From the NCBI GenBank assembly GCA_963693085.1, contig OY856412.1, positions 1,061,222,744-1,061,286,743 on the forward strand: DNA of 64,000 nt, given 5' to 3'. The notes under the pieces are model-generated. The model ran no database searches. It was not told the origin of the DNA and saw nothing but the letters and a program-made list of their open reading frames with translations. The stretch comes from Alisma plantago-aquatica. Lineage: Eukaryota; Streptophyta; Magnoliopsida; Alismatales; Alismataceae. The position numbers and the translations under genes are program-made. Of this stretch, positions 39,291 to 49,975 are shown in pieces; position 1 is the first letter of the stretch, and each line of letters opens with the position of its first letter.

Positions 39291-39600
39291 AAGTCTAATA
39301 TTTTTTTTCAAACTCCGTTGTCGGTCTAAATTAAACCAATAAGGCCGATGTTGAGATCTAAATTCAACGATTTATATATGGTTTTGATTTGAACGGAGCG
39401 AACAAAATCCGAATCCTAATAAGTCACAGACCCGACTATCAAAAATACCCAACCCAGACCAACCCATACCCAATATATTTACATCTTCATTAATAAATAG
39501 TAAAATAGAATGCATTGATATTTTAAAGAAATATATAATTTAAATAATATAATATATGAACATATAAGTGCCACGTTGACTTGCACTAACGTATTGAAAT
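39291..39600. other. AT-rich flank, no gene seen
   Basis: No coding sequence. Contains ACCCAACCCAGACCAACCC near 39449, a hAT-subterminal-like motif without a found partner. The last 11 bp (39590-39600) are the proposed target duplication of the next element. Confidence 0.4.
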
Positions 39601-39901
39601 GGAAAAAAAAATAGCCGCCCACATATCACTGTCACGGCAGCTGACAGAAAAGGTATCAGAGGGGTTGGTTGGGATCACAGAAAAGGGAGCGGGTTTTTAG
39701 GAATTCAAGAAAAGTAAGGGGGTATTGGAAAGGGATAAAATTTGCTCACGCGCACTCGCCATAACGCGTGTTTTGACGCGCACATCTCGGTCTCCCCAAA
39801 CCACCCGGTATGCCAACACTGTGCGCCCCCTGCCCCCATTCAGTGAATTTCCCCTTCTTGCCTACACCCTGTCACGCAAGTCAGTGAATTTGCCCCCCAA
39901 A

Positions 39902-40558
39902 ATGTCTCTACTCCCGTGCCCTCCCTTCTCCTCCGCTGGTCTTCCTTCCCGCACCCTCCCTTCTCCTCGGCGGCTGGTCTTCCTGCTCCCATCTGCTCCC
40001 GTCGTCACTCCTCCTGCTGCTCTGCGCGCATGTACTCCTCCTGCTCCCCGTGCCTCCGTTGTTCTCACGCGCGCGCCAGACATGGATTTGCAGCCGACCC
40101 CAGTTTTACCCTCTCAAGAAATGCGGACAAAGAGGTTGTCTGGGAGGAGACCCGAAAGAGGCTTAAGAGGGGCGAAAAGAAGGATTGCCGTAATAAGGTT
40201 GACATCTCCTCCACCGGTGACTTCGCGTCCATCTCCTCCACCAGGTCCACCGGCGACAGCAAGTCCACCGGCGACAGTAGGTCCACCGACGACAACTCTT
40301 CCCCCGGAGACAGCAGCTCCCGCACCTGACACAATAGACACAGCGGCTCCACCAGCGGCGAGAAAAAGAAAGATACCCTCTTCCGGCTCGATGCCCTCTT
40401 CCGGCTCTGCGACGAAGAAGCCTAATTCTGAAAAGGCCACAACTGTTCCACCACCAGCGACAAAAAGGATGACCAGGTCTGTGACGAACAGGCCTACTTC
40501 TGAAAAGGCCACAACTCCATCGCCGGCGACAACAACTGCCAGCACACACCTACAGTAA
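39902..40558 (+). CDS. Pro/Thr/Ser-rich N-terminal reading frame of the ULP1-like gene
   Basis: A 218-residue frame from ATG 39902, with a later ATG at 40081. It is rich in Pro, Thr, Ala and basic clusters (K-R-K, R-K-R-K) and looks disordered. Tandem copies of SER-GLY-SER-MET-like and N-S-E-K-A-T-T-like segments occur near 40380-40520. Downstream, the next frame (from 40564) continues with K-K-S-Q-R-R-K-K-R and runs into the next exon. The frame change at about 40558 means either a small intron (a GTAAGAG donor lies at 40556) or an indel. The basic clusters would suit a nuclear protein, an inference only. Confidence 0.55.
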   Translation: MSLLPCPPFSSAGLPSRTLPSPRRLVFLLPSAPVVTPPAALRACTPPAPRASVVLTRAPDMDLQPTPVLPSQEMRTKRLSGRRPERGLRGAKRRIAVIRLTSPPPVTSRPSPPPGPPATASPPATVGPPTTTLPPETAAPAPDTIDTAAPPAARKRKIPSSGSMPSSGSATKKPNSEKATTVPPPATKRMTRSVTNRPTSEKATTPSPATTTASTHLQ

Positions 40559-40563
40559 GAGAG

Positions 40564-43500
40564 AACCAAGAAGAGTCAGAGAAGGAAAAAAAGGGCGGAG
40601 AAAGAGGCGGAAGAACTCAACGAGGTAGAACCATCTGATGCAGATAAGCAGCCAAAGCGGTTGAAGTCTAGGTGTTTGTGGAAAATCTTCAAATACATAT
40701 ACAACACTTTCAGCGAAGAAGAACAAGCCATCTTCACAAAAACACCTTTCAAATGCATACTTGGCATCAAACGAGTACCAGGTAATGACACCATGCTGAT
40801 AGAGGATCTGGCATCTTGTTTCAACAACCAAGATGGGACATTCAACTTCGGGAGTTAGAGATTGGAGTTCGCTGCAAATCAAATAAGACAACTTGTGGGT
40901 GGTCTTCCTGAAAGAGGTAGTAATTCTGTTTAACATTTCCTATGTACATATCATTGCGCTCATGTAGGTTTAATTGTGCCTATGTAATTCTGTTTAACAC
41001 TGCTTGTGTACATATCATTGCGCTCATGTAGGTTTAATTGCACCTATGTAATTCTGTTTAACACTGCCTATGTACATATCATTGTGCTCATGTAGGTTTA
41101 ATTGCGCCTATGTAATTCTGTTTAACAATGCCTATGTACATATCATTGCGCTCATGTAGGTTTAATTGCGCTTATGTAATTCTATTTAACACTGCCTATG
41201 TACCCTTATATGTTATATTGCGCCAATGTGTGCACGATTGCGCCCATGTAGGATCCAATGCGCCCATAAAAGGGTCAATGCGCCCAGTTTAGGTGTCATT
41301 ACGCCCATGTACGTATCATTGCGCCAATGTGTGCCCAACTGCGCCCATAAAATGGGTCATTGCGCCCTTATATTTTATATTGCGCCCATATATCTTCCTT
41401 TGCGCTAATATAAAATGGGTCATTGCGCCCTTATATTTTACATTGTGCCCTTATATTTTACATTGCGCCCATTTTATGTTTTGTTGCGCCCATATATCTT
41501 CATTTGCGCCCATTTTAGTTGTCATTGCGCCCATGTACGTATCCAATGCGCCCATTGAGCATTTTGAGACCAATGAACCCCCATTGCGCCCATTTTATGT
41601 TTTGTTGCGCCCATATATCTTCCTTTGTGCCCATTTTAGTTGTCATTGCGCCCATGTACGTATCCAATGCGCCCATTGTGCATTTTGAGACCAATGAACC
41701 CCCATTACGCCCATTTTATGTTTTGTTGCGCCCATATATCTTCCTTTGCGCCCATTTTAGTTGTCATTGCGCCCATGTAAGTATCCAATGCGCCCATTGA
41801 GCATTTTAAGACCAATGAACCCCCATTGCGCCCATTTTATGTTTTGTTGCGCCCATATATCTTCCTTTGCGCACATTTTAGTTGTCATTGCGCCCATGTA
41901 CGTATCCAATGAGCATTTTGAGACCAATGAACCCATATATCGACACCAAAGTTGCATCGAATGTTTTCATGTAATACAGATGGCAGGGTCACTTTCAAAA
42001 AGTTAATCTTCAACTCATATATCCGTCAAAAATATTTTGGTGGAGATGATCCAAGGTTAGCATCAATTGTGCAGAAGATACAAAGTTTTTCTCCTGCAAA
42101 TATGGATGAGCTGAGGAGGGACCATGTGAAGATGTTGGTAATTGTATTATTCGGCCACTTTCTCTTCCTCTCTGGCTCTAGCAGGATAATGAATTGCTTG
42201 TACCCCCTCGCTAAAAATTTAGATGACCTTGACAAATATGACTGGGCTGTCGCAGTGCAAGAACTACTTTGTCAAGGATTTGATCTAGTGAAGGACAGGA
42301 AGAATGGTGGAGGATATGAAAGGATGCACCCTGCTGCTAACGGTATTACATTAACAATTCACCCACTTAGCATTAACAATCCGGCAGTTTGGTTGTAATT
42401 TATATTAATACCTCATTTCTTATGAACTGTCGCAGCCTTGGTTATTGAAGACGGGCAACTTCCTACGAATTGAGCACCCCAACGAGCAATTAATCATAAA
42501 CATGTGGTCTTATGCGACAAGGTTTTCGGCCATACTCTGAAAAAAAGATCTGAAATTAGATTCCTTGCCTTCCACAGTTTTTAATGATCGTGTGGGTCAA
42601 CCAGCCGTATCCAGAAGTGAACCTACCCAAGGTGCACGCAAACAACATGCAATACCAGAAAGGCATAATGAAAAAGGCAACATGGGAGCTCTGCTTTCCG
42701 AGATTAAACAACTGAAGACCGACCTGGTGGTAGAGAAGAGATTTGCAAAGGGGAAGGAAATAAATAACAAGAAGTTGTTCATGAGGATGCAAAAAGACTT
42801 AGAGAGACTTCATGACTACTGTGACGAGTTGCACACTGCTAACATGGAAATGAAGCAAAGACTCTCCAAGATTGATGACTGCACCCAGCCTTACGTAGAG
42901 CACTGGCCAAATCATGACAAGGAAAATAAACGCAAACTGTATGTTTGGGAAGAAGCCTCACCGGAGAAGCAACAACAACATACATTTGCCGGAGAGTTTT
43001 CCCCAAAATCTCCAGCTAAAGGACATTCTTTGAGTGAAAAAGAAGGTATTGACTTCTAACAAATGCAAAATTGTTGCCAATATTGTCCAACAAACCTTGA
43101 TCCAAGATTTTCTCATCTTTATAGAAGAAATTAGGTTGTCATCAAGCCCCAAGTCTCCTATAACAGTTGAGCTGTCTTCAACTGAGTCCCCCAACTTGTT
43201 GATTAATGTACAACCTTCCAGAATAGATAAGACAACACTGGACCACCTTAATGAAAGTGACCAACAATTGCTGAAGTCAGTGATATCCACTGTAAAAGTT
43301 GGTCAAACCTTGTGGCTGCATGGAGATACTGGAGTGTTGGGGGAGGACTTATTGCCAAGTCTTAAATATCAAGGTTTTGTCTCAGAAACGGTAACAAATT
43401 TATATAAATATTCATATGTGCCTATCTTTATTTGCAGCCATATATGTTTCATTGCACCCATATATGTTTCATTGTGCCCAAATATATTTCATTGCGCCCA

Positions 43501-44227
43501 TGTATCTTGCATTGTGCCTATTTAACAAATTACATTTTATTTTTTTGTAGTATATACAGTTGATGTGCCAAATTTTTCAAGAACAGTATGCAACGAGATG
43601 TGATCATCAAATGCCCATAATACTACACGTCAATACTTGTCGTTCAATAGAGGGAGGTGATGACAGTAATATAGAAATGTACTTCACCAGGCAATTGGAT
43701 GAATTAAAAACAAATGACAAAGCCATAATGGTGCTTCACTCCAATTGCCATTGGCATTTGCTTGAGATTAGCATGAAACAGAAAATTATGTTCTACTACA
43801 ACAGTGCATACTTATACCGTAATAAAAAGAATTGCCCTAAACATCTTCTGTGGGACGCCCATGAAAAGGTTGCATGCAATATTGTAAGCAAACATGCATC
43901 TCATCACATACTTAATGTATGCTTTGTTATATACTCCTTTTAAGACATTGCTTGCAATTCATTTTACAGGGTGTGTGGCTGAAAAACTTCTTCGCACAAC
44001 ATTTGGGACATGAAGCAAATGAATGGAAAGTGCAATATTGCAGGGACAGCCCACAACAACCAGCTGATAGCAATGATTGCAGACTATTCACTCTACATTG
44101 GATCAAAAGAATACTGGATGGACAACTAATTGTAGGGGATGAAACTACTGCTGAAGATATTCACAGGTTGAGAGGGACGTTTGCAGTACAAATGTTGAGG
44201 GACAAGTGTAGCCGCGTCAAGACGTGA
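40564..44227 (+). CDS. ULP1-like (C48) cysteine peptidase gene, MULE-borne, nearly intact
   Basis: Predicted exons are 40564-40916, 41980-42342, 42436-43045, 43125-43390, 43551-43883 and 43970-44227, all with GT-AG borders. Phase matches at four of five junctions. The 42342/42436 junction is off by one base. In-frame stops lie at 40856 (TAG) and 42538 (TGA). The middle exon at 42565-43045 has a coiled-coil-like Lys/Glu/Leu-rich segment. The last two exons carry the peptidase core: His in C-H-W-H-L-L-E-I, Asn where the catalytic Asp is expected (F-Y-Y-N-S-A-Y), Gln in P-Q-Q-P-A-D, and Cys in S-N-D-C-R-L-F, where the usual Gly is Arg. Ulp1-type enzymes cleave SUMO-like modifiers. Whether this one is active is doubtful, because of the Asn and Arg. 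Introns 1 and 4 contain GCGCCCA repeat arrays. Confidence 0.85.
40938..41940 (+). repeat. GCGCCCA repeat array 1, in intron 1 of the ULP1-like gene
   Basis: The first part (40950-41215) has ~62-64 bp units with TTGCGCTCATGTAGGTTTAA. The second part (41216-41940) has ~20-30 bp units, each with TGCGCCCAT. These are grouped into a ~120-bp higher-order unit repeated about four times from 41464, each with GAGCATTTTGAGACCAATGA. All are in plus orientation. The array nearly fills the intron. Confidence 0.93.
43430..43525 (+). repeat. GCGCCCA repeat array 2, in intron 4 of the ULP1-like gene
   Basis: Four to five ~22 bp units of CATATATGTTTCATTGCGCC type between donor 43391 and acceptor 43550. Confidence 0.9.
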
Positions 44228-44264
44228 ACAATAACGCGTCAAAAAATAAACAATTAGGTGCCTT

Positions 44265-45030
44265 TTTTGTATGTTTTGATGCGCCCACGGCATGCATATT
44301 TTGGAAATATGTTGGAAATATGTGTTGATGTGCCTAATTTCATCTGTTGATGCGGCCACGACATGTATATTTTGGAGCTATGTGTTGATGCGCCCACAAC
44401 ATGTATAAATGTTCACACTTCATATATTTATTGTATCAATTTGCCCACTTCATTAGTCAAGTCTTGTATTTGATGACTTCATAACTATGTGTTGATGCAC
44501 CTATTTCCTGAGATAATGCGCCCACTTTATGAGCTATTGCGCCCACTTTCTGAGCTATTGCGCCCACTTTCTGAGCTATTGCGCCCACTTCTTGAGCTAT
44601 TGCGCCCACTACCTGAGATAATGCGCCCACTTTCTGAGCTATTGCACCCACTTCCTGAGATAATGCGCCCACTTTTTGAGCTATTGCACCCACTTCCTGA
44701 GATAATGCACCCACTTTCAGAGTTATTGCTCCCACTTTCAGAGCTATTGCGCCCACTTTCAGAGCTATTGCGCCCACTTCCTGAGCTAATGCGCCACTTC
44801 TTGGGGACGTCATATATCAATGCCCTACTACATGCGTCAATGCCCACTTCATGGGGCCTTAATATACACAACATTAACCAAAATACTATATTTTGTCATG
44901 AAGATATTCATTAAACATGCATAAAATTTACAACGGTTAGTTACACTTAACCCAAAATATACTAGAATGATATTGCTTAACATCTGAACATTGTTGTCAC
45001 TGCACCTAGTTAATGACTTGATGCGCCCAC
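44265..45030 (+). repeat. GCGCCCA repeat array 3, between the two genes
   Basis: About 20 units of 21-24 bp, TGAGCTATTGCGCCCACTTT type, densest at 44500-44800. Sparser units flank them (44280-44440, 45000-45030). The array lies in the space between the convergent gene ends. The regular 21-bp period creates repetitive Leu/Arg/Pro open frames that are not genes. Confidence 0.93.
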
Positions 45031-47339
45031 TTCATTAGACACTTACAAAAACTAAGTTAAAATGTGAAAGACTTAGACTTCACATAGTGGTTTGCATCTT
45101 AAACACTACTAGTTTTGACGCTTCTTAGCTTTCGACATTCTCTCATCATATGACTTGTACCTCTTTTTACGCGGTCGACCAACTTGGCCTGCCATATTTG
45201 GGTTTTGAATTCCTTCAACACCAACAGATTCCCAAACCTATAATGCAAATGTTAAAACAACATTAATAAAATTGTTAAACTTGATCAGGCCTAAAACTGA
45301 TTTATTTATATATAGAAGAAATTGCGGCTTACACCATCTGATAACCCAACGTCACTTTTTATTTTCTCCAATCCTTTCATAATTAAATCAAATTTCTCCT
45401 GAGACATTGCAGTTGCCTCGCCCAATGACTGGATGTTTTGTACGACGACACCATACCTATCCTCAGAGTTAGTATATTCAACACGTTGTATAGTGTCCGG
45501 TTTGCTTACAATTCGTTTGACATCCTTCCTCCATCTGTCAATCAAGTGGTATTCCTCATTCAACTTGACAATACCAAGGAACATATACACAGCAAACATG
45601 TGTCTACATATAATGCCCGATGATTCAAACATTAAACAATGACAAATAGCTCTGAGCTTTGATGTGCTATATACCAATTGAAATGACTTCAGTCGTGGCA
45701 AAAAGATGTTAGAACCAACTTGTATCCTCTTCCTCTCGAAAACCTCAAGGAAATACAGTTCTCTGATTGTCATTCTATGAACCGTGTTGCAGTACATGAG
45801 GCCCTGAAGCTCTGTTTGAAATTTCTTGAAAATGTCCAATGAGTACCATTCACCAAGTTGACGTTCCATTTCAAAAGTAGTCCTCAGTACAAGATTTTTG
45901 TGAACACATTCGTAGTCTGCTTCGGATTCCTTCTTGAACTTCACACTTACAACAAGTTTAAATTGTTTAATAAATTCTTTCAACGTCATTCTTTCTCTAA
46001 AATAACCTTTGAAAAACGCATTGATGGATTCACTTCTTTGTGTTGTAGACATTCCAGCCCAAAATATGTTTTCACATAGCATGGCACCCACATCTTCCGG
46101 ATAGGGTACATTCGTTGGACCCATCTATTTTGTTGTAAATTGTGCAAGTTTACCAATTCAGTCCATCAATTTTCAAAATCAATTATAGTTATCGAGTCAT
46201 ATACGGCTCCTTTGATAGCCTTACGTGCTCCTTTGGAATTTTCAAACTTCTGCGGTAGCTTCTTCATTATGTGCCTCAAACACAATCTATGTGTGGTAGT
46301 GGGAAAGACTTCAGCAATAGCATTGATAATGGATTGATCTTGGTCTGTTATTATGCCTTTAGGATGGACACCTGAAAATTTAAGCGTTTATATACACAAT
46401 CAGAAATGAACAAGTTTTGAGTGATGTATAACCGAATTGGAACAAGTTTTCATTACCCCCCATGCATGACAACCAAGTTTTGAATAACCATACGTAATTT
46501 TGCGTTGTCTCTTCGCATAAAAGTCCACAACCAAGCAAAATTGTTTGACCATGATGGTTGACACCCACAAAAGGAGCAAATGGCATCTTATATTTTTTTG
46601 TGAGATATGTACTATCAAACGGTACAACACCCCCAAAGTACTTGTAGGCAGATCTTGCTCTAGAATCAGCCCAGAAAACATTCTTTAAAACACCACAATC
46701 ATCCAAATCCATCATGTAGAAGAAGTTATGATGGGTGTACTGCATCTTTGTGAAATACTCCTGCATTGCTTTGGCGTCACCTTTTCCGAGCTTTATTCTC
46801 CTAGTCCGTGTTAATAGATTCCTTGCTTCCCTCTCTGTAAATGTTAGATTGGTTACTCCACCAGCTTCAACAGCAAGTGCAACCATTGTCTGAGATGTTG
46901 ATATACCGGCCTGGTCATTAATTACAAGCCTTCTCTGCTGCATCAAAGAGACGGTCCTCATGGACGGTAAAAATTGCACATGATCTACTCCAAGCATAAC
47001 ATGGTTGTGGTCATCATTATAGTGGTCAATCATATATAACCCATTCTTCAGATGGATAACAATGTGAACAGGGCAGTTCACTCTAGCCCTACACCTCTGA
47101 GCCATACTATCGGTACTCTGTATAGTTTGCCCTTGTTTTATACAAACCATCTCTACCCTAGATATTTCGTCCTTTCTGTTCTTACCAGAACTACCAACCC
47201 TAACACCAAAGCCACGGGAAATACCAAAACTTTTATAAAAATCTTTCACTTCACCAAGACTAGCAAAAATCATTCCAACAGCAGGAATACTGGGATCTAC
47301 AACATAAGAGAAAGAACAACATTAGTTGGTAATCCTCTA

Positions 47340-48190
47340 CTTAGTTTGTGTACTATTGCGCCCACTTAGTGCAGTATTACACCCAGTTAGTGTAGTATTG
47401 CGCCCACTTAGTGTAGTATTGCGCCCACTTAATGTAGTATTGTGCCCTCTTAGTGTAGTATTGCCACAAAGAAAGATATATGGGCGCAATTGAGATTATA
47501 CGGGCACAATTGAAAATAAATGGGCGTAATTAAAATAAAATGGGCGCAATGAAAGATATATGGGCGCAAATGGGCGGCGCAATAGAGTTATATGGGCGCA
47601 ATGGACTTATATGGGCACAAATGGGCGGCGCAATAGAGTTATATGGGCGCAATGGACTTATATGGGCACAAATAAAGATATCTGGTCGCAATTGAAATTA
47701 TATGGGCGCAATGAAACATATATGGGTGCAATATTACTTATATGGGCGCAATTGAAATTACATGGGCGCAATGAAATATATATGGGCGCAATTGAAATTA
47801 AATGGGCGCAATGAAAGATATACGACCACAATTGAAATGTTATGGGCGCATTGAAACATATATGGGCACAAAGAAATATATATGGGCGCAATTGAAATTA
47901 AATGGGCGCAATGAAAGATATATGACCGCAATTGAAATTTTATGGGCGCATTGAAACATATATGGGCGCAATAGACTTATATGGGCACAATTGAAATTAA
48001 ATGGGCGCAATGAAAGATATATGACCGCAATTGAAATTACATGGGCGCATTGTAACAGATACGTTATCAATGGAATATACATGGCGGAATGAAAGATATA
48101 TGGGCGCAATGAAAGATATATGGGCCCAGTTATTATTCAATTGCGCCCATATATCTTTCATTGCACCCAGTTCTTATTCAATGCGTCTAC
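47340..48190 (-). repeat. GCGCCCA repeat array 4, in intron 2 of the transposase gene
   Basis: The first units (47345-47470) read TAGTGTAGTATTGCGCCCACT in plus orientation. From 47485 to 48125 some 30 units read ATGGGCGCAATGAAAGATAT, the inverse orientation. The last units (48120-48190) return to plus. The array fills most of the intron 47297-48310. Confidence 0.93.
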
Positions 48191-48359
48191 TTAATATTGC
48201 ATACTTAACAACGAAAATATAGTATTAATCACTAATTAGCATTAAAGAGTGCGCGTATTAAATGTCAATGAGCATTACAGAATTCCGCTAATCAGTTCTT
48301 GATAACTAACCTTGATCAGTAGAGAATTCTTCTTCCTCATGTGCATGGGGTACGTTAAG

Positions 48360-48560
48360 ATCAAATTCTACAACAGGATATTCTTGGTGTACTTCCTGTT
48401 CTTCTTCAACTACATCTTTCTCTTGTAAATATTCTTCAGATTCATCACCAAATTCTTCTGCAGCTACATCTTTCTCTTATAAATATTCTTCAGATTCATC
48501 ACCAAATTCTTCTACAGCTACATCTTTCTCTTGCAAATATTTTTCAGATTCTCCATCACT
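48360..48560 (-). repeat. 54-bp in-frame tandem repeat in the transposase N-terminus
   Basis: Three to four copies encode an 18-residue acidic unit of E-E-F-G-D-E-S-E-E-Y-L-Q-E-K-D type. One copy has TAA instead of CAA at 48477-48479. An array of in-frame units suggests the acidic length was free to vary while the gene was coding. Confidence 0.88.
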
Positions 48561-48739
48561 GGTGTCATTGGTTTCCTCGAAAGAATAATTTTCTTCATAA
48601 TCACTTCCAAGTTCTACATCTACTCACAAATTCAATTTAAATGATGTATGATATGATAAAGAGTTTATACATGTTGCAAAAAGATATATTTTTACAGAAG
48701 TAATAAATCAAGAAGTTACCTATATCGAACTCCATTTCT

Positions 48740-49342
48740 TCCACCAAGAATAAATGAAGTAATAAATGCAGAAGAACAAGTAGGTGTGAGGAAGAATGAA
48801 AGAGAGAATTTAACGAGGAAGAAGAACATTTAGGTGGGGGAGGGACGATTTAATGGTCTCCAACATCTGGTTTTCCTTCTTAAATGTGTCAATCAATGCA
48901 GCAACAATCAGAATTTCCCTCTTAAATGTGTCAAACTTTCCCTCTTAAATGTGTCAAATAATGCAGCAACAATCAGACTTTCCCTCTTAAATGTGTCAAT
49001 CGGTGCATTAATGTGGAATGGAAGGCAATGAAAGGCCATTTGCACCAAAATGGCCTGATATCTATTGGTTAATCCATTTTCTTTCAGCAGCAGGTGGGTT
49101 CTTTTCCCTCCACCGAGTTTCCCCTTGAATCTAACTGGAAATGGCATTTATTGTAACTTCACACCAATCAAATCGATGATTACTGGCGCATTTACTGGCG
49201 CAGGCCTGCTGCCCACTCCACGCGCATGGTCCTGAGACGTTCAGAGCCCAAACCGCTCAAAACAGGGTCCCCTAGGGAAAACCGCTCCCACACGCGCGTG
49301 AAAAAGTGAGTTACCCCCCTGTGCGTGTCACGGGAGGATTTT
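48740..49342. other. right arm of the MULE with short tandem repeat
   Basis: This is the upstream region of the transposase gene. It holds four copies of TTCCCTCTTAAATGTGTCAA with variable spacers at 48870-49005. A GC-rich segment with CACGCGCATGG and CACACGCGCGTG lies at 49215-49310, toward the proposed terminus. No other gene. Confidence 0.6.
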
Positions 49343-49384
49343 CGTATTGGAAATAAACTAAAAAAATATACAGTGACGCCTCGA

Positions 49385-49975
49385 TAGAGAAGGACATGAG
49401 GACAGACTCGGGCGGTGTCATGAGAGATCGTGAAGGAAGAGTGTTATGCAGCTTTTGGCAACGGATTGGTGAGATGGACCACCGTAAGATTTTTGTTCGG
49501 TCAAAAATAAGTTACTGGTGAATGCTAATCAATGTTAAAAATAATACAAATTCAAATAGGTGGGTAATTTTGTGTTTGGTAAAGCGATTGCAACCTGCCC
49601 GTCCTTACCCAATCACTGTCCGGGCAATCGCACCGCTTTACCAAACGGAGCATTAATGATGATGAAAGCGTAACAACAACTGTGCCGGATGTAGTTAAAA
49701 CAGAAGGCTTAGCAATCATATCAGTCGTTGGTAGGGCAAGAAAGATGAACCTGCAAAACTTAGTAATTGAAACAGACTCTCGACTCTTAGCTCAAGCTAT
49801 AACTTCGAAGGCACGGAGGAGAGATCACCTGCGGATAATTGTTGAAGATATCAAGCAATTAGGAAGTTTTTCGGTCATTTTTCAATTATTTTTGTAAGTA
49901 GGTTAGCAAATAAAGCGACGAATGAGATAACTAATCATGCACGCAACTGCAGTAGATCTTTCTTTCTGACTGATC
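49385..49975 (+). pseudogene. LINE/plant RNase H-like (RVT_3) fragment, interrupted
   Basis: D-S-G-G-V-M-R-D-R-E-G-R-V-L (about 49406-49450) is the first strand region with a catalytic Asp. After ~200 bp of unrelated sequence the frame resumes at 49682 with T-E-G-L-A-I-I, then I-E-T-D-S-R-L-L, the next catalytic Asp, and R-R-D-H-L-R-I-I. This domain is found at the end of plant L1 LINEs and in domesticated proteins. The fragment is isolated, so LINE debris is favoured. A foldback lies within the interruption. Confidence 0.82.
49574..49646. repeat. small foldback (GTTTGGTAAAGCG inverted)
   Basis: GTTTGGTAAAGCG at 49574-49586 is exactly inverted at 49634-49646, with GATTGC / GCAATC also paired inside. 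MITE-like, but no target duplication was identified. Confidence 0.7.

Larger units (their letters stand above)
45109..48735 (-). pseudogene. FAR1-like Mutator transposase (MULE domain, SWIM finger), few lesions
   Basis: Predicted exons on the minus strand are 48735-48720 (start M-E-F-D-I), 48619-48311, 47296-46457, 46371-45333 and 45237-45109. Domains in order: an acidic Glu/Asp-rich N-terminus with 18-residue tandem repeats; a FAR1-type DNA-binding region (F-Y-K-S-F-G through H-N-H); a MULE transposase domain with first catalytic Asp in V-V-P-F-D-S-T-Y and second in I-I-T-D-Q-D-Q-S; then S-T-T-Q-R-S-E-S-I-N; and a SWIM finger C-H-C...C-R-H. The C-terminus is basic, with G-R-P-R-K-K-R and stop at 45109. 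Lesions seen are TAA at 48477-48479, TGA at 46166-46168 and a one-base shift near 46055-46064. Splice phases otherwise fit, so the gene died recently relative to its neighbours. It would act in the nucleus on element ends. Confidence 0.9.
39601..49342. mobile_element. Mutator-like element with ULP1-like and FAR1-like transposase genes (~9.7 kb)
   Basis: Two convergent multi-exon genes, a ULP1-type peptidase (+) and a FAR1-like MULE/SWIM transposase (-), lie between candidate ends. The left candidate is GGAAAAAAAAATAGCCGCCC and the right, reverse-complemented, is AAAATCCTCCCGTGACAC. They are weakly similar (AAAAT-nn-CCnCCC...CAC). The flanks CGTATTGAAAT (39590-39600) and CGTATTGGAAAT (49343-49354) could be a 9-11 bp target duplication with one change. 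The genes are certain, the ends are inferred. Known plant MULEs carrying ULP-like genes (called Kaonashi in Arabidopsis) provide a precedent. A LINE RNase H fragment begins just beyond the right end. Confidence 0.75.

Noticed and set aside
41216..41940. protein of Leu/Arg/Pro/His repeats on either strand in the GCGCCCA arrays
   Set aside because: Open frames arise because unit lengths are multiples of three in places. They lie within predicted introns or between genes.
39601..49342. host FAR1/FHY3 gene rather than a transposon
   Set aside because: The convergent ULP1-like gene, the internal arrays and the possible flanking duplication fit a Mutator-like element better. The three lesions argue against a conserved host gene. 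The ends are still not proven.
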